From Myotis daubentonii (taxonomy: Eukaryota; Chordata; Mammalia; Chiroptera; Vespertilionidae): 64,000 bases of DNA. The translations under genes were made by a program, and so were the position numbers. This document shows positions 24,386 to 36,121 of this stretch, piece after piece (within the stretch, counting starts at the first letter, position 1; each line of letters starts with the position of its first letter). The stretch spans positions 28,137,244 to 28,201,243 of the forward strand of contig NC_081841.1 in assembly GCF_963259705.1 (NCBI RefSeq), written 5' to 3'. Below the pieces are notes generated by a model that had not been told where the DNA came from, made no database searches, and was given only the letters and a program-made list of their open reading frames with translations.

Positions 24386-24665
24386 AAAAACTGGCCTGGA
24401 TCCAAACAGAAACTCACATAAGTATTGTGTTCTGCTTAACCTAGTAGTAAATTAGTTCTGTAAACCTGATCTTATATATGAGGTTGCATACAGTAATTTA
24501 GACAAAATCTAATGAGCCTAGGAACTCCTGCGGCTCAATTTTCTTTTTGTTGTAAATAAGGTTTTACAGATGTTTTTGCAGGTTTATTCTTCCACGAAAA
24601 CAATAGCAACAACCAAAATACCATAAATACATAAAAAGTAGAAAACACTATAAACTCCTAACTAG

Positions 24666-24669
<4 letters not shown>

Positions 24670-24737
<68 letters not shown>
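24670..24737. repeat. (AT)n microsatellite grown from a SINE tail
   Basis: About 33 AT units lie exactly where the A-rich tail of the reversed Ves SINE should be, between its target duplication and its body. Confidence 0.93.
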
Positions 24738-24741
<4 letters not shown>

Positions 24742-25140
24742 ATTTCAGAGAGGAAGGGAGAGGGAGAGAAAGAGAAACATCAATGATGAGAAAGAATCAT
24801 TGATCAGCTGCCTCCTGTATGCCCCACTCTGGGGATCGAGCCTGCAGCAGGGGCGTGTGCCCTGACCGGGAATTGAACCATGACCTCCTGGTTCATAGGT
24901 TGATGCTCTAACAGGGGTGAGCAAACTTTTTGACTCGAGGGCCACAATGGGTTCTTAAACTGGACCGGAACAAAAGCATGGATGGAGTGTTTGTGTGAAC
25001 TAATATAAATTCAAAGTAAACATCATTACATAAAAGGGTACGGTCTTTTTTTTTTTAGTTTTATTCATTTCAAACGGGCCGTAGTTTGCTCACGGCTGCT
25101 CTAGGTTGACGCTTATCTGCATAGCCATGCCGGCTGGGCA
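24673..25140 (-). mobile_element. Ves SINE, split by a hAT element
   Basis: This is a reversed Ves body at about 24738-24911. Its tRNA-like head continues at 25099-25140 after the inserted hAT. The target duplication TCCTAACTAGTTTTT at 24656-24670 and from 25141 brackets the whole, proving that the two parts are one insertion. Confidence 0.92.
24912..25098. mobile_element. Nonautonomous hAT element inside a Ves SINE
   Basis: This 187-bp element starts CAGGGGTGAGCAAAC and ends GTTTGCTCACGGCTG. CTCTA is shared by the flanks (TGCTCTAA left, CTCTAGGT right), a worn 8-bp target of the NTCTAGAN kind. No transposase is present. Confidence 0.88.
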
Positions 25141-25518
25141 TCCTAACTAGTTTTTTATGCACAAAATTTTACAAACAAAAATGAATTAATAGAAATTTAT
25201 GTAATTCCTAAAAACAGAAACTGTTATAAAGTTTAAATAAGCAATAATTCTGATAGTTTATTTTTGAAAAAATGGATGCTTTGAAGATTTCTTTCTTTCA
25301 TCTATTTGGTAGATGGGCTTATGTGTAAACCTCTGAAAATGACTTTAAGGATAAGAGAAATCTAAATAAAGTGGAAAGCATTTCAGAAAATAAAATGATC
25401 TCAACTTGATAAAAAAAGAGAACCACCACAAATTCTGCTTACTATACTGAACGAGATACTGTTATTGACATTATTTGCTATCAGACTCACAGCAACCCAT
25501 GAGTTATTGTTATTCCCA

Positions 25519-25755
25519 CTAGAGGCCCAGTGCATGAATTCTTGCACAGATGGGGTCCCTCGGTCTGGCCGGTGATGGGGGCCTATCGGGGCCGGCCAGC
25601 TGGTGGGTGTGGGGGAGGGACTGTAGGAGGTTGGCTGTGGGAGTGCACTGACCACGAGGGGGCAGCTCCTGCATTGAGCATCTGCCCCCTGATGGTCAGT
25701 GTGCATCATAGCAACCGGTCGACCGGTCATTTGGTCGCTTAGGCGTTTATATAGA
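25519..25755 (-). mobile_element. Short Helitron (HeliBat type)
   Basis: Reversed 3' end CTAGAGGCCCAGTGCATGAA at the left, reversed 5' end GGCGTTTATATAGA at the right, with A before and T after. It is 237 bp. Its interior TCCTGCATTGAGCATCTGCC also occurs in the element at 59715, so both belong to one subfamily. Confidence 0.92.
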
Positions 25756-25787
25756 TGATAGATAGATAGATAGATGGATAGATAGAT
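25756..25787. repeat. (GATA)n microsatellite
   Basis: A GATA run starts right at the 5' end of the reversed Helitron. Confidence 0.85.
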
Positions 25788-26428
25788 TATATTATCCATA
25801 AGTGAGGTTGAAGCACAAGCAGATAAACTGTCCAAGGTCACACAGGTAGATTCCAGTCTTGCTCCCATATTTGACTCACCAGACTCAAAGTACAGTATAA
25901 TGTCACTCATTTTGGCAATCAAGTTCTACTGTTTGGATAAACTCTACAAATAATGCTTCATTCAATAGAAGATAAGTGATTTAAGAAGTTGCATTGAACT
26001 AGGAGGCAAAAGAGTGAGGCTCTAGTCCTCACTAAATTCAAACTTACTAGATCACAATTTATTCACCCTTAAAATAAAGAGATTGGACCAAGCACGTTTT
26101 AAGGCATTTTCTAGTCATAACAATTTCAGATTTGGTAAAACATTCTCACATATAAAAAGTTACATTAAGTTCTATGCTTATGATTATTTGTCTTTACAAA
26201 ATGACTGTCAAGTTGAAATGGTCCTTTCGACATATAAAGGGTCCATTTGACAAGGTTAGGCAGATGGCAGATGCCTTTTACCTCTTTTCCACTGTCCTAC
26301 CCCTGTCCTGACATCCTTTCCATGTAACCACAACTAAGTTGGTCAAAAGAAAACAGTGGTAAGATAATAATAATGGAAAGAATTTGAAGTATAACCTTAA
26401 ATTTAAAAAAAAAAAAACAAAAAACCTC

Positions 26429-26645
26429 ACAGCCAGTGTGGCTCAGTGGTTGGGTGTCCACCCATGAACCAAGGAGGTCAGGGTTTGATTCCTGGTAAGG
26501 CACATGCCTGGGTTTCAGGCTCAATCCCCATTAGGGGGCTTGCAGGAAGCAGCCAATCAATGATTCTCTCTCATCATTGATGTTCCTATCTCTCCCTCTC
26601 TCTTCCTCTCTCTAAAATCAGTAAAAACATATTTAAAAATAAAAT
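26429..26645 (+). mobile_element. Ves SINE (older subfamily)
   Basis: This is a diverged plus-strand Ves of the ..GTGGCTCAGTGGTTGGG type. The flanking repeat AAAAACCTC occurs on both sides. Confidence 0.9.
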
Positions 26646-26962
26646 AAAAAACCTCGTAGTCTCTTGTTTGGTATATATTCTGTTACCATCCTTTTAATTG
26701 TTAGTAGAGTCAAACCTTCCACCTTTGATTGCATTAAAAAATACTCTAATCCTAACACCTTATTTATTAAATGATTGGTCTGAATTCCTCATATACAATA
26801 ATCTTAATAGTGTTCAAGCTTAACATTCCTTTATCTAAGATTTAAATTTTGAAAACTAATCTCAAGCCTCAGCTCATAAATTAACATCAGATTTTGAAAG
26901 CAAGAATTACATCACAACCCCATGTAAATGTTCATTAAGTATCAATTCCTAGAAATACTCAC

Positions 26963-27099
26963 AGTCCCCTTGGTCAGCTGCCCACGCAGACCAGGCTGCC
27001 ACCCGACTTCTAACATCCACTTGGGTAACAGTCCCAGGGGGCACAGGGGCAGGAGCTCTGGGTGGAGGCGGTATACCAGGGTCTGCCTTGGAAATCATC
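26963..27099 (-). CDS. EPS8: EPS8 coding exon 7: proline-rich segment
   Basis: This 137-bp exon (residues about 200-246) encodes MISKADPGIPPPPRAPAPVP, then PGTVTQVDVRSRVAAWSAWA and ADQGD. The acceptor is TTTTTAG ending at 27100 and the donor GTGAGT begins at 26962. IPPPPRAPAPVPPG is the first proline-rich, possible SH3-binding stretch, just after the PTB domain. The last base begins a phenylalanine codon completed by exon 8. Confidence 0.97.
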
Positions 27100-27867
27100 C
27101 TAAAAATGATGAAAACAAATTGAATCTTTACCATCTCTATTTCTATGACATCAATTCTCTCAGTGGATGGTCTTAGTTTTCTAACCTCAAGAAGACTACG
27201 TCGAGCAGCAGAACAGTAAGGATTTCCTAACTCTTCCTTATTACATATATTTGTAAATGTATGAAAAATAAAAAAATTAAATTCAGCTGAAAACTAGGTT
27301 TAACATTTGTCCGGTCTCCTGTGATTTGGAAAGGCTGTGGACTAACTGTAGTCCTCATGTCCATTTGGACTCCCTTGAGCCACCTTCCCCAAAATGCCAC
27401 TCATCTTTCGTGGCTCTAGGACAGCACAGGTGGCACAAGCCACATCAGAGACAGACCGGGAACATAGACAGAAACTACTCACACTCCGACAAACCTGGGA
27501 GGCAAAGGGGTTGAGATTACAGGTTGTAATCTGTAAACTATACCGTCATTGAAAGTAATTCTTATAAATCTTTCGAGCAGTGGTTCTCAACCTGTGGGTC
27601 GCGACCCCTTTGGGGGTAGAATGACCCTTTCACAGGGGTCGCCTAAGACCAACGGAAAACACATATATCATTACATATTGTTTTTGTGATTAATCACTAT
27701 GCTTTAATTGTGTTCAATTTGTAACAATGAAATTGGGGGTCACCACAACATGAGGAACTGTATTAAAGGGTCGCGCGGCATTAGGAAGGTTGAGAACCAA
27801 TGCTATAGAGGAAAAAAGACTTAAAAACAAATCAATTCTACCCCTGAATTCCTGTTCCTGTTTTTAC
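27100..27867 (-). other. EPS8: EPS8 intron 6/7
   Basis: This 768-bp intron is nearly one third SPIN element. The element ends 65 bases from the exon 6 donor. The stretch 27300-27540 is GC-richer and unassigned. Confidence 0.8.
27578..27802 (+). mobile_element. SPIN-type hAT, internally deleted copy
   Basis: The left end CAGTGGTTCTCAACCTGTGG and the right end TTGAGAACCAATG are clear. After AACAATGAAA the sequence jumps to TTGGGGGTCACC, so about 86 bases of the full-length form are missing. The copy at 39500 has the same junction. The flanks CTTTCGAG and CTATAGAG are a worn 8-bp duplication. Confidence 0.9.
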
Positions 27868-27950
27868 CTCAGGGCATCAGGCCGCCTCTTCTGCTTCCCT
27901 CCTTTGCTGTCGCTGATTGCACTTTCAATATCTTCAGTAATTAGGTTTGC
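27868..27950 (-). CDS. EPS8: EPS8 coding exon 6: end of the PTB domain
   Basis: This 83-bp exon (residues about 173-200) encodes ANLITEDIESAISDSKGGKQ followed by KRRPDAL. The acceptor is CGCAG ending at 27951 and the donor GTAAAA begins at 27867. It includes the last helix of the PTB fold and a basic KQKRR stretch. Confidence 0.96.
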
Positions 27951-28307
27951 CTGCGATGAAAGACAAGTTACCTCAGAGGTTATAGATGTTCTTGTCTCAA
28001 TATGCAGGTTAAAACAGAAAAAGAGGTTATGTTCCCTGTCTGAATCAATGAGTACCTTGATGCAAAATAGAACTGGGTGTGTTTTTTTAAATCTGCTTTC
28101 AAAGCACACTCTTCCTTTTGATGGTGAACTTTACAATGACAAGATTTAAAAACTGAAGGAATTTTTAAATAGTGTTTAAATTTTTTAAATATTGATTCCT
28201 TTAGTTTAAAAACAGCCATCCTTGCATAAAGGCAAATAGAAAAAGAATTTGCAAATAGAAAAAAATTAGCATAAGTATAATCATATGCTAAAAATGTAAC
28301 TAGGTAG

Positions 28308-28560
28308 CCCTAGCTGCTTTGGCTCAGTGGACAGAGAAGCAGCCTGCGGACTGAAAGGTCCTCGGTTCGATTCCGGTCAACAGCATATACCTCGGTTGTA
28401 GGCTCCATCCCCAGTCCTGGTCTGGACCCCATGCAGGAGGCAACCAATCGATGTATCGCACATCAATGTTTCTCTTTTCTCTCTCTCTCCCCCTCTCTTC
28501 TACTCTTTCTAAAAATCAATGGAAAAATATCCTTGGGTAAGGACTAACAAAAAACAAAAA
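28308..28560 (+). mobile_element. Ves SINE, long variant
   Basis: The head is CCCTAGCTGCTTTGGCTCAG, followed by the body and an end that reads AATCAATGGAAAAATATCC and then TTGGGTAAGGACTAAC. This longer 3' end is shared with the copy at 58046 and marks a separate subfamily. Confidence 0.88.
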
Positions 28561-28727
28561 GGAAAGTATAACTAAGTAAATATCTTCCCAAGAAGAAATG
28601 AAGATGTTAGAAGCACACATATGTATGGTGGAGTTCCTTCCCTTCTCATCCTCAGTATCCACTAGGCACCCATCCGCCCACAGACAGAGTGATCTGTCCC
28701 AACAGAACTGCTCCCAGTGCAGGACAA

Positions 28728-28786
28728 AGCCACTATAATCACAGATGACCCCAATCACAGATGACCCCACTATAATCACAGATGTA
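28728..28786. repeat. Small tandem repeat around AATCACAGATGACCCC
   Basis: The unit AATCACAGATG with ACCCC or TACCC occurs three times in a row, with CACTATAATCACAGATG seen twice. Confidence 0.8.
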
Positions 28787-30831
28787 CCCTTTTCAATAAC
28801 CACTTTATTTTATCATTTCAGGTAAAAATTAACATCCTCCAAACAATTAACTTCTCCAACAAGAACATTTGATTCTCTTTTCTTGGGAATTGATGTGAGA
28901 TTAGCAGCAAAGAAGTTTATTTTGTTTGATTGTGAAGTTTATATATAACCCATGATTATTACTGTGTATTAGACTCTTGCTGGCATGTAACCATCTCCTA
29001 TTTTTGTTCCTGCTTGTTCTCTATAATTATGTATGTTTTTCTCAAATATGTACACATAAAATATTCTTTTGCCATAGGCACAAGTAAACATAAAACTAGA
29101 AAGCTGAGGACACTTACAGATTATCTAATCTGTTCTCCTTGCTTTATAATTTAGGAAACTAAGAAATACTTCTTTGATGGTGTGGTCAAGGTCACATTGC
29201 TAGTTAAATGAGAGTGCTAAAGCAGCCCAGTCCAGTGTTATTGCCATAAGAACATCCTACTCTCAGGAAGACACTACAAACACCATGCCAAAGGCTTTCT
29301 GTTATGTCGGAGATTAAAACTGAAGATGCCCAGAAACCCTGAACTTCCCATATAGGGTGATTTCTAAGAATAATTTTACTACAAATGTGGGCAGGAACAT
29401 TGTAAAAGTCCCATAACAAAGAAAGTTTAAAGTTCAAAAGTGACATTGCAAGGTGATCCATATAAAAGAAACCACATCACATTTCATTGTATTAATATTT
29501 TTAAGGGTGCCAGGGGGAAAAAGTCTCATATGTGGAATATGGCACCAGTGAGTAAATGCATTCAGCTACAGAGTGGTACTTGAGCTTTTAATTAGGACAC
29601 ACAGTGTTCAGTACATAGTTTCAAACCCATCAATATCACATCCCTCTCAAATAAAGCAAGCCCTTTATTCTCAAAAGTGAAATCCAGAAACTTTAGTCAG
29701 CACAATAACTCGGTTTCCAGAGGGGCTTCTGGAACAATGAGGCAAACACCAGATGTAACATGTCTTTTAGGTTAGTCCTCTGTTTTTAAAATGTTTAGAT
29801 TTTCAGAGCTAAATAGTCACTTTAATACTTACTGATTTAAATCCACCCTTGCAGAATTTTTAATATACTTTATGACTTTCCAAAGGCACTATACAAAAAT
29901 CGGATAAAACATTTCATATAGAAATTACCTAAATGACACAGTTCTTTTAAGGTAAGATTTTTAGAAAGTCATCCATGACATCAATTGAAATAAGAGTAAA
30001 ATTATAAAATACACTATTTACAGTCAATCTTAACTTATCAGTGTCATTATATTTTGATGTCAAAGAAATACAGAAAAGATCAAGTGACACTTTATGCTAA
30101 TCTCTTGGCATTTCTTTATAAGATAAAAATTACCTTATATTTTATAATATACAGTGATACATCACTGCTTTGGAAAAGTACCAATAAACTCAACCTAAAT
30201 GATTTCCCTTTTAGAGAAATCAACTCATGAAATAAAGATATTTAAGGCTCAGGGTAGCTTCTAATGTCCAATAGATCATCACAAATTATAATCGTTTGAA
30301 AACTACAGTGCACTCTGAAATACAAATCTTCAGGATATAGTTTGTTATTACTGAAAACTATGCTCAACTATTTTCGCATTACCACTAGGGATTACAAGTC
30401 TTGAGCAATTATTCCAATCACACAATTAAATGGGAAACTTTAAATCAATATCCTGGAAAACATCTTGTTGTAATAATCCATGCTTTGTGATTGGTGTTTA
30501 ATAAAACAATACTGTGTGATTATTTTTTGCCCATGAAGCATGATTTCTGTAGAATCAATGTTTAATTATAAGTCCAAGTCATTCAATGAAGGATTTAATA
30601 TATTATTTACACTTTTTTAATAAATAGAATGCATCTGATTTTTTTTTAATACCATTCTATCTCCTATTTATTTACCTGGAAACCTTAAAGAAGACACTAA
30701 GTTATTTGTTTATCTTACAAAATTATAAGAAACTAAACATCTAGTACCCACAAGCCATCTGATTGAAGTAAATAATTCAAAAGCTGCCAGAACATCTGCG
30801 TAAAGGGAAAGAAAGTTCACGGTTCTTTTAC

Positions 30832-30981
30832 CTTAATCTCATCACACTGGAAAAGATGAAGATCCGGCTTGTTCTGAGTTGGCTCTTTGCACACCAGAGC
30901 AAGAATTGAGTCATAGTTACAGGAGTGCATCACAGCTTGGCAGTGCTGGATTGTGTTTAAAGGAAAATTCTCCAATTCATT
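30832..30981 (-). CDS. EPS8: EPS8 coding exon 5: PTB domain
   Basis: This 150-bp, phase 0-0 exon (residues about 123-172) reads NELENFPLNTIQHCQAVMHS, then CNYDSILALVCKEPTQNKPD and LHLFQCDEIK. The acceptor is TTTATAG ending at 30982 and the donor GTAAAA begins at 30831. The LHLFQCDE strand is typical of PTB folds. The PTB binds peptides of membrane receptors and the MyRIP/myosin family partners of EPS8 (family knowledge). Confidence 0.97.
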
Positions 30982-31745
30982 CTATAAAGAAAAATAGGAT
31001 TTGCCTTACTTTTATTGTATATATAAAATCTATTGTATATATAAAATCTAGACATTTAAAGATACTTTGAAGTGCACAAATCATATTGACACTGAACATT
31101 AGTAAACACTTGTAGATATGGAGGATGAGTAGGTATAGGCTGGGCTGGATAATGGGTGGGAGAAAAAGCAACAAAAATGGAGATATTTAGTAGAGAAATG
31201 CAGTTATTCTCTTAATAAACAAAATACTGAATTTAGCATTCATGATATCCTCAGATTATAAGGTAGAGATGGTACCTTTAACAGCAAAAACAAAAAGTAA
31301 AATGAGGGCTCTTTCCAAAATAATTCACCATCTCACATGGTATTCTTTTCCTTCTGGCTATGTAATGTCAGAATATTTTTTAACTTGAACACTGTATAGT
31401 CAGACATACAAATATGCACACATACATACATACATATATATACACACATATATATACATATAAATGTTAGGCTAAGAATAATATATCATTTGTACATTTT
31501 CAGTGAATATCTCAAATGCAAAAATTCACTATATAGATAAAACCCAGCCAAAAATGTAAAACAGGATCAGAAGGATCTCTACAAGAAATACATTCTGCAA
31601 AATGATTAAGGTTTTTGGTGTATAAGAGTGAATACTCTGTAACCTCTAAAGAATTATCCAAATAAAATACCAACACATTAAATAATTTCAGTACTTCTTA
31701 AAATAAATGAATTTTCTGCTCACAATAAGAATCCTATACTTAATG

Positions 31746-32056
31746 CAGTGGTTCTCAATCTGTGAGTCACGACCCCTTTGGGGGTCGAATGACCCTTTCA
31801 CAGGGGTTGCCTAAGACCATCAGAAAACACATATATAATTACATATTGTTTTTGCAATTAATCCCTATGCTTTAATTATGTTCAATTTGTAACAATGAAA
31901 ATACATCCTACATATCAGATATTTACATTATGATTCATAACAGGAGCAAAATTACAGTTATGAAGTAGCAACAAAAATAATTTTATGGTTGGGGGTCACC
32001 ACAACATGAGGAATTGTATTAAAGGGTCACAGCATTAGGAAGGTTGAGAACCACTG
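31746..32056 (+). mobile_element. SPIN-type hAT, full-length nonautonomous copy
   Basis: This 311-bp copy matches the length and order of the one at 21814, with C-to-T changes in its CpG sites. It is flanked by the exact duplication ACTTAATG at 31738-31745 and 32057-32064. Confidence 0.94.
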
Positions 32057-33020
32057 ACTTAATGAGATATTTAAGGTGACTATCCTGACATTAATGGCTT
32101 TACACAAATTGTGAGTGGTGTCAGGATGTAATTGATGGTAGAAATTTTGGGGTTTTTTTTACAATAAAATACAATACCCCTGATAACCAGAATATAAAAA
32201 ACAACCTTATTTTATGAATGCCCATAGATATACATCACACACAAATTTATGCTAAATCCTAATCCCTGAGATCCAGCAAATGTGAAACAAGAAATGCAGG
32301 TTTCTTTACAATAGAATGTAATATCTAAGCCATACCAGAAAGATAACACATGTTCTCTCTTTCCTGAAGGAAACTAAATAATATCCTTTCTCTATAATTA
32401 CTTGAAACAACAAGGATCAGAGAAGCCCTCAGTTGCTCTTCTCCTACAGTATACAATGGGTGGGATGAAAGGGTAAATTTTACCCCCACTCCTATCAGAA
32501 TATTCTAATGTGATCACAATAGTTATTTTCCTTATCTTAGGAGCTCGAATGTCATTAGGTGACAGGGCTCAGAAAAGTCCTCTTTTAAGAGCTCCAGCTT
32601 CTTACCTGCCCGTGCTTGTATGAAAAAGGTGCCTCCTGTGGATCTGATGAAAAGTTAATACACACACAACCTTTTCATCCCAATTCACTCATTTACCGGC
32701 ATGTAGTTCAGCCTAACATGTAATTAATCTATGCCATAAAGTGTTATGCCCTACTGGGGCCTTATTTTAGACTGTGTATTTTTTCCTCCCTTCTTCCATC
32801 TTATCATTTGTGATTCTAAAAAAAAGAGTATGCCTCTAACTCTAGTTTAAAAACTGATTTTGCATAAATAATGTACATATGGTATTTTTAAAAAAATCAT
32901 TAACAAACATATTTTATTTGGTCAAACTTTCACACAAATTTGCAAACAATCTGACCTAATTGTAAGCATACATATTTGTAGAATTTTCTTAAAAATAAAA
33001 CAGTATAATATTACAAACTT

Positions 33021-33022
33021 GC
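33021..33022 (-). promoter_or_regulatory. EPS8: Non-canonical GC 5' splice site
   Basis: The exon 4/intron boundary is AAAG|GCAAGT on the minus strand. The next GT is four bases further on and using it would break the frame into exon 5, which begins exactly at AATGAATTG in phase 0. The flanking bases match the strong consensus that GC donors usually need. Confidence 0.9.
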
Positions 33023-33184
33023 CTTTGATTCTAAATCAATCAAGCTCACAGCTCTGTCATCCACTTGAAGAATCATATCTTGAGTCCACACTTTGCCCTT
33101 GGCATCAAGCAATTTCAGCTTCCTTATTCCATCATCAACAGTTATCATAGCATCTTTCCGATCCAGAACGAAGGTAGTCAAGTG
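33023..33184 (-). CDS. EPS8: EPS8 coding exon 4: first half of the PTB domain
   Basis: This 162-bp, phase 0-0 exon (residues about 69-122) encodes HLTTFVLDRKDAMITVDDGI, then RKLKLLDAKGKVWTQDMILQ and VDDRAVSLIDLESK. The acceptor is ATAAG ending at 33185 with a weak pyrimidine tract. The donor is GC instead of GT. The sequence is nearly invariant in mammals as I recall it, which makes this the firmest single proof of EPS8. Confidence 0.98.
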
Positions 33185-33699
33185 CTTATGATAGGCAAAG
33201 AGAAAAAGTATGTGTGACACACACACAGTCTCTTAGTACACATTTTCCAAAAGAGAGCAAAGTTAACCTAATTGAAGTCAACTAGCAAAGAGGTGAAGGA
33301 CAAACCGATTACTCAAGAACTTCACCGTTACTTTACTGAGATAATAAAGTCAAGCATGTTTGGAAGAAGAGAGGAAATGATGCCTTGAATCAAAAAACAG
33401 CTAAATCTGTTTAATATTGAGCTATATGAAACTACATAAACATGTCATAGAAACAAATTCTAAACAGCTTAAATAACATTATCTTAATATCACCCTGCCC
33501 ATTTTATTCCATGTTGTTATCTGAATGCTGGACAGCGGGCAAGCTGCGTGGCAGCTTGAAAACTATACACGCATAACTGAGCAGCAACAGCAATGCTAGT
33601 CTGTAACCACGGTCAAACTTTCATCCTACTAAAACCACTTTATTAAACAAGGTTGAAATAGGCAGAAAAATTAAAAATAAGAGCAATTTAAACATCACT

Positions 33700-33954
33700 T
33701 TCCCCCTCATACACTGTCAGTGGGGTTATAAATTGGTGTGGCCACCATGTAAAACAGTAGGGAGGTTCCTCAAAATTAAGAATGGAATTACATACGATCT
33801 TCTACTTCTGGGTATTTACCTGAAGCTATGAAATCACTAATTCAAAAAGATAGATATACCCCTGTTTACTACAGCCAAACTTTACAATAGCCAAAATATG
33901 GAAATAACCAGTGACCACAGACAGATGAATTGATAAAGGAGATGGGAGATATAC

Positions 33955-34027
<73 letters not shown>

Positions 34028-34432
34028 ACACACACACACACACGCACGCACACACACATGATCCAATACTACTTCACCATAAAAGAAGTTGAAAGACTGC
34101 CACTGTGACATTATGGATGGACCTTGAGGGTATTGTGCTCATTGAAATAAATCAGCCAGAAAAGGACAAAATGGTACGACTTCACTCACATGTAGAATAT
34201 AAAACAAGAAAGAAACTAACAAAACAAAACAAGAACAAACTCATAGATACGGACAACAGACTGGTGGTTACCAGAGGCAGGGAGTAGGAGGAGGGTGAAA
34301 TGTATGGTGCCAAAGGGAAGCTAGACTTTTGGTGGTGAGTCTGATGTAGTGTATACAGATGTCAGATTATAATGTTGTACACCTGAAACTTATATTATTA
34401 ACCAATGTTACCTCAACTTAAAAAAATAAAAA
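33700..34432 (+). mobile_element. L1 3' fragment with an internal microsatellite
   Basis: The sequence follows the L1 3' pattern: TACACTGTCAGTGGGG, ACAGTAGGGAGGTTCCTC, TTCTGGGTATTTACC, CATTATGGATGGACC, and the final TGTACACCTGAAACTTATA. An ATACAT repeat has grown at the spot where the family has a short TATA run. Confidence 0.85.
33955..34050. repeat. (ATACAT)n and (CA)n compound microsatellite
   Basis: About eleven ATACAT units are followed by a CA run with a few CG steps. Confidence 0.95.
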
Positions 34433-34893
34433 TTACTTTCCTATTTAAATATTTTCTATTATAAGCAAAAGACACCTAGATTCTGATTAAGAGCAAATAT
34501 TTTCCAAGATAACAGAGGAAAAAATAAAAACTAAAAACACTGTTTAAGTAGATCTAGTAATAACTAGATAAAAAATACAATAAAAATAAAACTATCAAAG
34601 GCTTAATTCTAAGAAAATTCTCTAATATAAAATAGAAGTCTTTGTCCTGTCTTTAACAGAAATTGGGCTGACAATGATAAATGAGTAGCAATTTTAATTT
34701 ATTCTATATGAAAATAGACACCAGACTAACAAAATACTTTTACACTTAACACCTATTTTCCAAAAATCTAAAAAAAAAAAGTCAACACGATATAGAATAA
34801 TCACAGGAATGAAATAAAACACAATTTTTATTGGTAATAAAATGAACCCTTAAAGGTTCATTCTAAATTTTAGCAAACATGAAAGCATCTTAC

Positions 34894-34961
34894 TTCAACA
34901 CGGTATTGGGATATATCTGATACACTGCTGATACTGTCACGTGCATAATTCTTCCTTTGTT
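34894..34961 (-). CDS. EPS8: EPS8 coding exon 3
   Basis: This 68-bp exon (residues about 46-68) encodes (E)QRKNYARDSISSVSDI followed by SQYRVE. The acceptor is TTTCAG ending at 34962 and the donor GTAAGA begins at 34893. It leads into the PTB domain. Confidence 0.95.
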
Positions 34962-35937
34962 CTGAAAGAGAAGTTTAAAAGATGTTATTTACCCACTAAG
35001 GCCAAAGTTCATATGTCAGTGTCTTGTAGCCATCTCTAAAACCAGTCTATCTCACATATAAATACAGTAGTTGACAAGTCACCATTGGGTCTTATCTCTG
35101 AAAACACTCATACTTCACAATAATTGAAAAAGCTACCAGAAAGTTTAAATGAAATGCATGAACAATTTGACCCTACACAAATTTTCATGATCCCCAAGGT
35201 TAACAAGATTATTAAGATTGTAAAAACACAGGGTATTTTATCTAAAGGTTTTATTGATCAGGGACTTACTATTTGGGAAAAGGATGAAAAATGGTTTGCA
35301 AATTTCATCTGTTAGTACACTGAGAACAAAAGAGAACTATAAATACTGTCATAGATACTGTATTATATGAGTTAGACTATTAAAATAATATGCACTGCAA
35401 GAAACACCTCCTTTCACAATATCCAAACTATGGAGAATGTTAGAGGAGATTCAAAACATAACCAATCATACTGATTGCCATAAATTTTAACAATTTTCAC
35501 ACATCTACAGACACAAAGTGATACTCAGACTTGTAGATATAAGCTGTTAGAGAAAATAAGAAGTCAGGTAGAAAGTTACTGCACCAACTATTTTAAAAAC
35601 AAAAATAAACCTTTAATTTTCTTTTGTAAAATGCTGCAAAACCAAAATAAAATATAAAATATGTGGACGCAGTATTTTGCATTTGTTACTTTCTAATCAA
35701 GGACGTTCCTTATTTGTAAATTCAAAGTTGCCTATTTCTTCTAAAGCAGAATGCTATGATTTGAAAAACAATAACAAAAACAACTCTAAATGGGAACCAG
35801 ATTTGTAATTCTAGTGACTAAGAAAGGGACTAAACTGGAGCAAGACACTTAACTCTGGGCCTCAGCACCCTTATTTTAAAACAAAAGGGTTAAACAAGAT
35901 CAAACCACAAGACTCCTCCAGTATTAAACTTAACAAA

Positions 35938-35940
35938 CAC

Positions 35941-35982
<42 letters not shown>
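35938..35982. repeat. (CA)n microsatellite
   Basis: About twenty CA units with one early interruption. Confidence 0.93.
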
Positions 35983-35984
<2 letters not shown>

Positions 35985-36121
35985 CTTAGCTTTCCTAATA
36001 ATCAAAATTTGGGGAATATAAAAATGTTTATTTCAGTTACTATAGAAACCTTTAGGTCTTCCTACAATAGGAGTTGAAAGTTCTGCTAAACATAAAAGTA
36101 AGTACAAAAATATAAAGCACA

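Larger units (their letters stand above)
25450..25890 (-). mobile_element. MIR SINE, split by a Helitron
   Basis: The left part has the reversed-MIR phrase TCACAGCAACCCATGAG. The right part, after the Helitron and GATA run, has AAACTGTCCAAGGTCACACA. Together they make one reversed MIR. Confidence 0.75.
22831..26962 (-). other. EPS8: EPS8 intron 7/8
   Basis: This 4.1-kb intron is rich in mobile DNA: an AAGG repeat, three Ves SINEs (one with an expanded AT tail and an inserted hAT), and a Helitron inside a MIR. No exon was recognised. Confidence 0.8.
27951..30831 (-). other. EPS8: EPS8 intron 5/6
   Basis: This 2.9-kb intron has one diverged Ves SINE, a tiny tandem repeat and a MIR-like scrap near 29170-29240. 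The rest is unassigned. Confidence 0.75.
30982..33022 (-). other. EPS8: EPS8 intron 4/5 with a GC donor
   Basis: This 2-kb intron starts with GC (33022-33021) and ends with AG (30983-30982). It carries one full-length SPIN and a few short TACA/TATA runs near 31420. Nothing else was recognised. Confidence 0.85.
33185..34893 (-). other. EPS8: EPS8 intron 3/4
   Basis: This 1.7-kb intron has its middle taken up by an L1 3' fragment with a long microsatellite. Nothing else was recognised. Confidence 0.8.

Noticed and set aside
25401..25922. A 173-codon minus-strand frame, the longest in the window
   Set aside because: It crosses a MIR, a Helitron and a GATA repeat (giving a repeated LSIYLSIY stretch) and has no domain.
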